48,667 bases of DNA from positions 1 to 48,667 of IMG/VR virus record IMGVR_UViG_3300028829_003988; one strand, given 5' to 3'. Below are positions 45,305 through 48,667 of this stretch, piece by piece. The stretch's first letter is position 1, and each line of letters begins with the position of its first letter. This DNA is from a virus. The translations under genes were made by a program, and so were the position numbers. The notes under the pieces are model-generated. The model was not told the DNA's origin, did no database searches, and saw nothing but the letters and a program-made list of their open reading frames with translations.

Positions 45305-47353
45305 TTATACTGAATACGTATTATTTGAGTCAGTAAATATTGACATTAACTTACTTGTAAAGTCAGGATTATTCACTATTTGACTTGCCAACTCCTCAGT
45401 AGATATATTTTGGGGTAAATTTCTACCGTCAATTGCAAAATCTATAGTACCTCCTACATTTAAATTAACATTACCATTTAATACACTTTGTGATGGTGAT
45501 TGATTTAAACTTGATGTATCTTGAATATTTGTGGTTGGTGTTATAGGTGTTGTTGATTGAGTTGTGGTTGGTGTAGGTGTATTAGTTGAAGGTGTTGTAT
45601 TTACTTCAGGTGCCGTCCCTTCTTGTTCATTAGGTCTTTGTCCGTCACGTTGTCCAAATCTCTGTTCTAAAGCGATTAAATCTGTAATAAATTCAGTTAG
45701 GTCTCCACTAATACCTGTAAGTACATCATTAACACCATATGACTTTAACTCTTCTATATCAAATCCAAATTGTTTTAATGAACCACCTAATGACTTAAAT
45801 GCCTCTCCGTCATTGAAAATATTAGAATCGCTGAAATTACTACTGATTTTATCTCCCATCCCTTCGAAAGAGTCATCTAATGAACCTAACACTTCACCAA
45901 ATCTAGACCTTAATACAGACAACGCCTCTTCATTTTTAAATCCGGTCTTAGCCGCTTCTGTAAAAGCTTCTCCAAGAGCATCCACATTTTCATTATTTAT
46001 ACCTTCTACCACAGACTGTGTTAAAGTTTTTGCCGCTGCACCTGCAGAATCAATCGCAGACGTGACTGCGTCTGTTCTTGTACCAATAAATGGACCAAGT
46101 GCTGCAACTTGTTGTGCTAATATATCATTTAAAACTGTTGATGCGTCTAATTGTTTCAGTGCTATTTCTCTATCGGTTAATTTAGCGTCTTCCTGTACTT
46201 GTTTTAATTTTTCTAACCCATCCTTGTATTTTTCGTCTCCCAACATACTAGCGTCTACCAAATCATCAAAATTAGGTAATTTAATTTTTACACTACCATC
46301 TTTTAATTCACCTAAATTAGCAACAAGTTCTTTAGTTTCATCGTCAAGTCCTGACCCCTCTAAAAAATTAAGTTTTTTGGTTCTTGCAGCACTCTTAACC
46401 GCGGTATCTGCAAGTTCTTGATAATCCATACCTGTAAGTTTAGCGGCCTCTCTTAAACGGTACATCTCTGTGACAGGAATATCAAAGTCACCCGTTTTTT
46501 CGTTAAAGGTTACCGCACCTTCAGCCATATCTAATATAGAATCTTGTAGTCCTTCCATATCATTTTGAGCCATATATAAAAGTTTGAATGGGTCTCCTAA
46601 ATCACCTACAGCTCCTCCTAACATTTGAAATCCTGCGGCAGTTTCAATTGCGGTTTCAGGTGATAATAAACTATCAGCCAAACTAACGGTTTTGTTAAAG
46701 TCTAAGCGTAAAGCCTGTGCTTTTGCGACCATCTTTGTAAATCCTTCAACCCCGTTTTTAAAGTTATATGAGTTTAGTAACTTTACATTTGACCCAATAT
46801 TTTTCATGAACTGTCCTACATTAATACCGTAAGACCTCGCTTCTTGTTGCATTTTACTTATATTGTTTATAGCATCAGTAGTACCAACACCAATTGTATC
46901 AAAACCCTCGACCATAGTCGCTATATCACCTGCAGCAACACCCGCATTTCTAGCTAAAAGAGCAATATTTGTTTGTTGTTCGGCGGTCAGTAAAGTATTT
47001 CTTTGCATAATTGTATTTATCTCTTTAAACACCGAAAGTTGTTCGTCTAAAGTAATTCCATATTGTGCAGATTCGTAAGCCGCCTGTGCTATTGTATCCC
47101 TAACCCCCTCACCAATTGTTCTAGTTTGTCCTAACGTTTCTGTGGTTAACTTAAAAGTTAGTTGTTCTAGCTTAGAAGTAGCGTTTGTTATTTCTTTAGG
47201 GTCAAGTAAATTATTACGTATAGAACCTGTTAATGTACTTTTTAAGTCTTTAAGTTTTTGGTCAAATATACCTGTAGCACTCGCCAGACCTTTTAACTCT
47301 TCAGCTTCTTTACCTGCACCAGTACTACTACCTGTATTTTCTTGTAAAAACAT
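45305..47353 (-). CDS. Tail tape measure protein
   Basis: 682 residues (T4 gp29: 590). It is almost wholly helical, with Ala/Leu/Gln-rich repeats (TAEQQTNIALLARNAGVAAG, AAGFQMLGGAVGDLG, QQVAALGPFIGTRTDAVTSA) typical of tape measure proteins. A Thr/Pro-rich linker (about 580-615: TPTPTTTQSTTPITPTT) leads to a small C-terminal domain with NVNLNVGGTIDFAIDG. The position directly after the tail assembly chaperone pair and before the baseplate hub genes is the canonical one. It sets tail length and is held in the tube lumen, released at infection. A TATTTATA box lies 13 nt before the ATG, and AAAGG six bases upstream could help initiation. Confidence 0.85.
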   Translation of the reverse strand: MFLQENTGSSTGAGKEAEELKGLASATGIFDQKLKDLKSTLTGSIRNNLLDPKEITNATSKLEQLTFKLTTETLGQTRTIGEGVRDTIAQAAYESAQYGITLDEQLSVFKEINTIMQRNTLLTAEQQTNIALLARNAGVAAGDIATMVEGFDTIGVGTTDAINNISKMQQEARSYGINVGQFMKNIGSNVKLLNSYNFKNGVEGFTKMVAKAQALRLDFNKTVSLADSLLSPETAIETAAGFQMLGGAVGDLGDPFKLLYMAQNDMEGLQDSILDMAEGAVTFNEKTGDFDIPVTEMYRLREAAKLTGMDYQELADTAVKSAARTKKLNFLEGSGLDDETKELVANLGELKDGSVKIKLPNFDDLVDASMLGDEKYKDGLEKLKQVQEDAKLTDREIALKQLDASTVLNDILAQQVAALGPFIGTRTDAVTSAIDSAGAAAKTLTQSVVEGINNENVDALGEAFTEAAKTGFKNEEALSVLRSRFGEVLGSLDDSFEGMGDKISSNFSDSNIFNDGEAFKSLGGSLKQFGFDIEELKSYGVNDVLTGISGDLTEFITDLIALEQRFGQRDGQRPNEQEGTAPEVNTTPSTNTPTPTTTQSTTPITPTTNIQDTSSLNQSPSQSVLNGNVNLNVGGTIDFAIDGRNLPQNISTEELASQIVNNPDFTSKLMSIFTDSNNTYSV

Positions 47354-47366
47354 TATACCTTTTTAA

Positions 47367-47374
47367 TATAAATA
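47367..47374 (-). promoter_or_regulatory. TATTTATA box before the tape measure gene
   Basis: TATTTATA on the coding strand, 13 nt before the tape measure ATG at 47353, in the 22-nt gap after the chaperone extension. It is the same motif and distance as before three other late genes. Confidence 0.4.
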
Positions 47375-47375
47375 T

Positions 47376-47579
47376 TTACTTTTGGGATTTTCTTCTCTCC
47401 ATTTCTTCTCTTTGTTTGTCGAACTCCTCTACCAATTTATTAATGAAGTATTTCCTCTCATATGTAGGCATATTCATCACATCCCCATATGTGAAGTTAA
47501 CGTGTTTTGATAAGTAATAGATTTCGTCGAGCAGCGCGACTCTATATTCAGAAGAAAGGCCGAAAAAACTCCGCCCCAA
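47376..47579 (-). CDS. Tail assembly chaperone extension (T-like part, frameshift product)
   Basis: The frame has no ATG near its beginning; the first codon that could start it is TTG at 47579. It overlaps the preceding chaperone gene by 32 nt in the +1 frame. The 61 residues unique to it (GLSSEYRVALLDEIYYLSKH, then MPTYERKYFINKLVEEFD and a basic helix) are helical, like the C-terminal T domain of G/GT tail chaperones. It is placed exactly between the chaperone and the tape measure. I read it as the C-terminal extension of a frameshifted 306-residue protein. It might instead be made alone from TTG. Confidence 0.7.
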   Translation of the reverse strand: MGRSFFGLSSEYRVALLDEIYYLSKHVNFTYGDVMNMPTYERKYFINKLVEEFDKQREEMERRKSQK

Positions 47580-48297
47580 AAGTGACTCTCACATCCACTT
47601 TTTCTCCTGACGGGGCGGTAACTTGTCTCCGTAAATCCAATTTTGGTTCACAGTCGTTGAGATAATTTCTGATAAATTTAGAATCAGAGATAGGTAAGTT
47701 TAATACGAATTTTGAAATCTCCTCTCTACTCTCATTACCGTCAATACTCACAATATGTCTTTCGAGTCTGTTGGTAACTATAGGAGCCACTACCCCTTGT
47801 GGGTATTGGTCAAACGTATCATTCAATTCTTTAATGTCCCCAATAGTCAGTAACTTACATTTTACGTTATTTCCTGACTTCGGTAACTTAAACTCAAATA
47901 CACCATCTGAGTTTGGTTCATTTTTTACTTCAGTAATATTTAATTCATCTAACCTTACTGATGTTTGAAAGGTCTTTGATGTTTTTGGGTCTGTTAAAGT
48001 AAAATTATACTCAGGACCAAATGCGGTGTTACGTAAGAAAATCATAATCGACTCCATATCACCCTCTAATAAATCATCTACAATAAAATCGGGTTCATAA
48101 ACTTTAGATTTTATTAACTTACGGATTAAATCGTCTCCCCCTGTATTTGATATTAGTATATTCTCGTCCTGAGCAGTTAGGTACCCTACCTTCACACTCT
48201 TCTTTTTATTCTTATAGAATTTACCTTGCGATGGCAATGTCATCACATCGTGAGGTAAGTTAAAGTCCTGTTGTCCGTATTGTCTTGCTTCTTCCAT
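47548..48297 (-). CDS. Tail assembly chaperone / gp26-like baseplate assembly protein
   Basis: 249 residues. The pattern VMTLPSQGKFYKNKKKSV, VGYLTAQDENIL, and a MIFLRNTAFGPEY segment matches the T4 baseplate-assembly family (gp26/gp51, T4_baseplate). These begin with LPSxGxxY, then a charged strand and a helix, then a short LRxxxYGxxY. By position, between tail tube and tape measure with an overlapping +1 frame, it acts like the G protein of G/GT chaperones that coat the tape measure during tail assembly. The natural stop follows FFRPFF. The codons GAG TTT TTT CGG just before it are the candidate frameshift site. The start ATG at 48297 lies shortly after the terminator of the tail tube gene. 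Confidence 0.75.
   Translation of the reverse strand: MEEARQYGQQDFNLPHDVMTLPSQGKFYKNKKKSVKVGYLTAQDENILISNTGGDDLIRKLIKSKVYEPDFIVDDLLEGDMESIMIFLRNTAFGPEYNFTLTDPKTSKTFQTSVRLDELNITEVKNEPNSDGVFEFKLPKSGNNVKCKLLTIGDIKELNDTFDQYPQGVVAPIVTNRLERHIVSIDGNESREEISKFVLNLPISDSKFIRNYLNDCEPKLDLRRQVTAPSGEKVDVRVTFGAEFFRPFF
47560..47571 (-). promoter_or_regulatory. Candidate +1 programmed frameshift site (UUU CGG)
   Basis: In the chaperone frame the sequence is GAG TTT TTT CGG. A P-site Phe-tRNA on UUU can re-pair on UUC one base on, while CGG, an uncommon Arg codon in AT-rich genes, waits in the A site. Slipping +1 gives GGC CTT TCT TCT GAA, the frame of the extension. The same UUU CGN logic drives PA-X synthesis in influenza A virus. 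Confidence 0.55.
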
Positions 48298-48303
48298 ATT
48301 GAG

Positions 48304-48337
48304 TAAAAAAAAACCATAGGGAATGAACCCTATGGTT
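48304..48337 (-). terminator. Terminator after the tail tube gene
   Basis: A perfect 10-bp stem (AACCATAGGG, 312-321, with CCCTATGGTT, 328-337) and a 6-nt loop are followed on the minus strand by a run of T. It isolates the abundant tail tube transcript from the chaperone and tape measure genes, which are needed in smaller amounts. Confidence 0.88.
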
Positions 48338-48371
48338 AATTATACAAACTATTTTTATTTTTTCAATAGTA

Positions 48372-48667
48372 TTAGTAAACCAAAATACATCTATCAGGAC
48401 GTAGTGTTGCGGTAATTGTTGCTAACGCGTCATCACTATACCCTAAACTATCGAAATTAACATCTGTTAGGAACGTTCCTTGTAAAATCCACTTCTCCAC
48501 TGCCACACCTGTAGGGTCTAACATTTCCAAGTCTAAGTCTTTCTTATAACCTGCAGTGTATCCCATACGACCTGTAACCGATTCTTCAGTTAATCTTACC
48601 CATTCCATTAATGCTTGTGAAGCAGAAGGTCCTATTGGGTCTCTGAACGTCACATTAATAGTGTTCC
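48372..48667 (-). CDS. 19: Tail tube protein gp19-like (5' end beyond window)
   Basis: The frame continues past the right edge (NTINVTFRDPIG before the visible part), so only the last 98 or so residues are seen. TFRDPIGPSASQALMEWV, GRMGYTAGYKKDLDLEML and WILQGTFLTDVNFDSLGYSD are the hallmark of T4 gp19-type tail tube subunits: a beta-barrel forming hexameric rings, with a GxFxxDVxxxxxxYSxD turn near the end. A strong terminator follows. It is next to chaperone and tape measure genes, as in most contractile phages. Confidence 0.9.
   Translation of the reverse strand, partial: NTINVTFRDPIGPSASQALMEWVRLTEESVTGRMGYTAGYKKDLDLEMLDPTGVAVEKWILQGTFLTDVNFDSLGYSDDALATITATLRPDRCILVY

Noticed and set aside
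3266-47366. Many plus-strand open frames of 60-285 codons
   Set aside because: They lie wholly opposite convincing minus-strand genes, have low-complexity shadow composition and no recognisable domains. The long one at 45564-46421 mirrors the tape measure gene.
47548-47579. Classical -1 frameshift at the T6 run
   Set aside because: A -1 slip leads to a different frame from the extension; only +1 (or -2) joins the two.

Overview
The window is one uninterrupted minus-strand stretch of a T4-like contractile-tailed phage (myovirus) genome. The genes are packed end to end with 1-14 nt overlaps or short gaps, and the DNA is AT-rich. I see no integrase, tRNA, CRISPR array or insertion sequence. The host is probably a member of the Bacteroidota, most likely a flavobacterium-like organism (inference). 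The reasons are: tandem SprB-type repeats and PKD-like and carboxypeptidase-regulatory-like domains in tail proteins; a ribonucleotide reductase whose ATP-cone sits on NrdB, a layout known from Flavobacteriia; starts that mostly lack a strong Shine-Dalgarno; and a bacterial-SSB-like tail on the gp32 homologue.

Layout in transcription order (high to low coordinates). At 48.7-33.2 kb: the end of the tail tube gene (gp19-like) and a terminator; a tail assembly chaperone pair with a candidate +1 frameshift; the tape measure; a 1595-residue tail/baseplate protein with an OmpA-like domain; a gp53/LysM-like wedge protein; a 2218-residue hub-like protein; and three small genes, one of them a lipoprotein. 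At 32.3-24.3 kb lies a replication and nucleotide cassette: gp32, UvsX, RNase H-type 5' nuclease, an unknown, gp41-type helicase, NrdB and NrdA. It is bracketed by two strong bidirectional terminators. At 24.3-1 kb: baseplate wedge genes 25 and 6; a 1723-residue protein with a very hydrophobic segment; four further structural proteins; a gp7/P2-gpI-like wedge protein; and a giant protein running off the left edge (at least 2899 residues).

The most unusual object is the giant protein at 1-8699. It has three complete von Willebrand A domains with intact MIDAS residues, a fourth degenerate vWA-like region, at least seven copies of an undescribed Cys-Cys module, Thr/Pro-rich hinges and about seven SprB-like repeats. 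It is probably a host-recognition fibre or adhesin built from host-type surface modules. A short C-terminal module is shared with the wedge protein encoded just upstream.

Other points of interest are a UUU-CGG +1 frameshift candidate in the tail chaperone gene, a recurrent TATTTATA box 13-15 nt before four late-gene starts, and a tail protein carrying a likely membrane-inserting segment. Functions were assigned from motif recognition and gene order only; no database search was possible.
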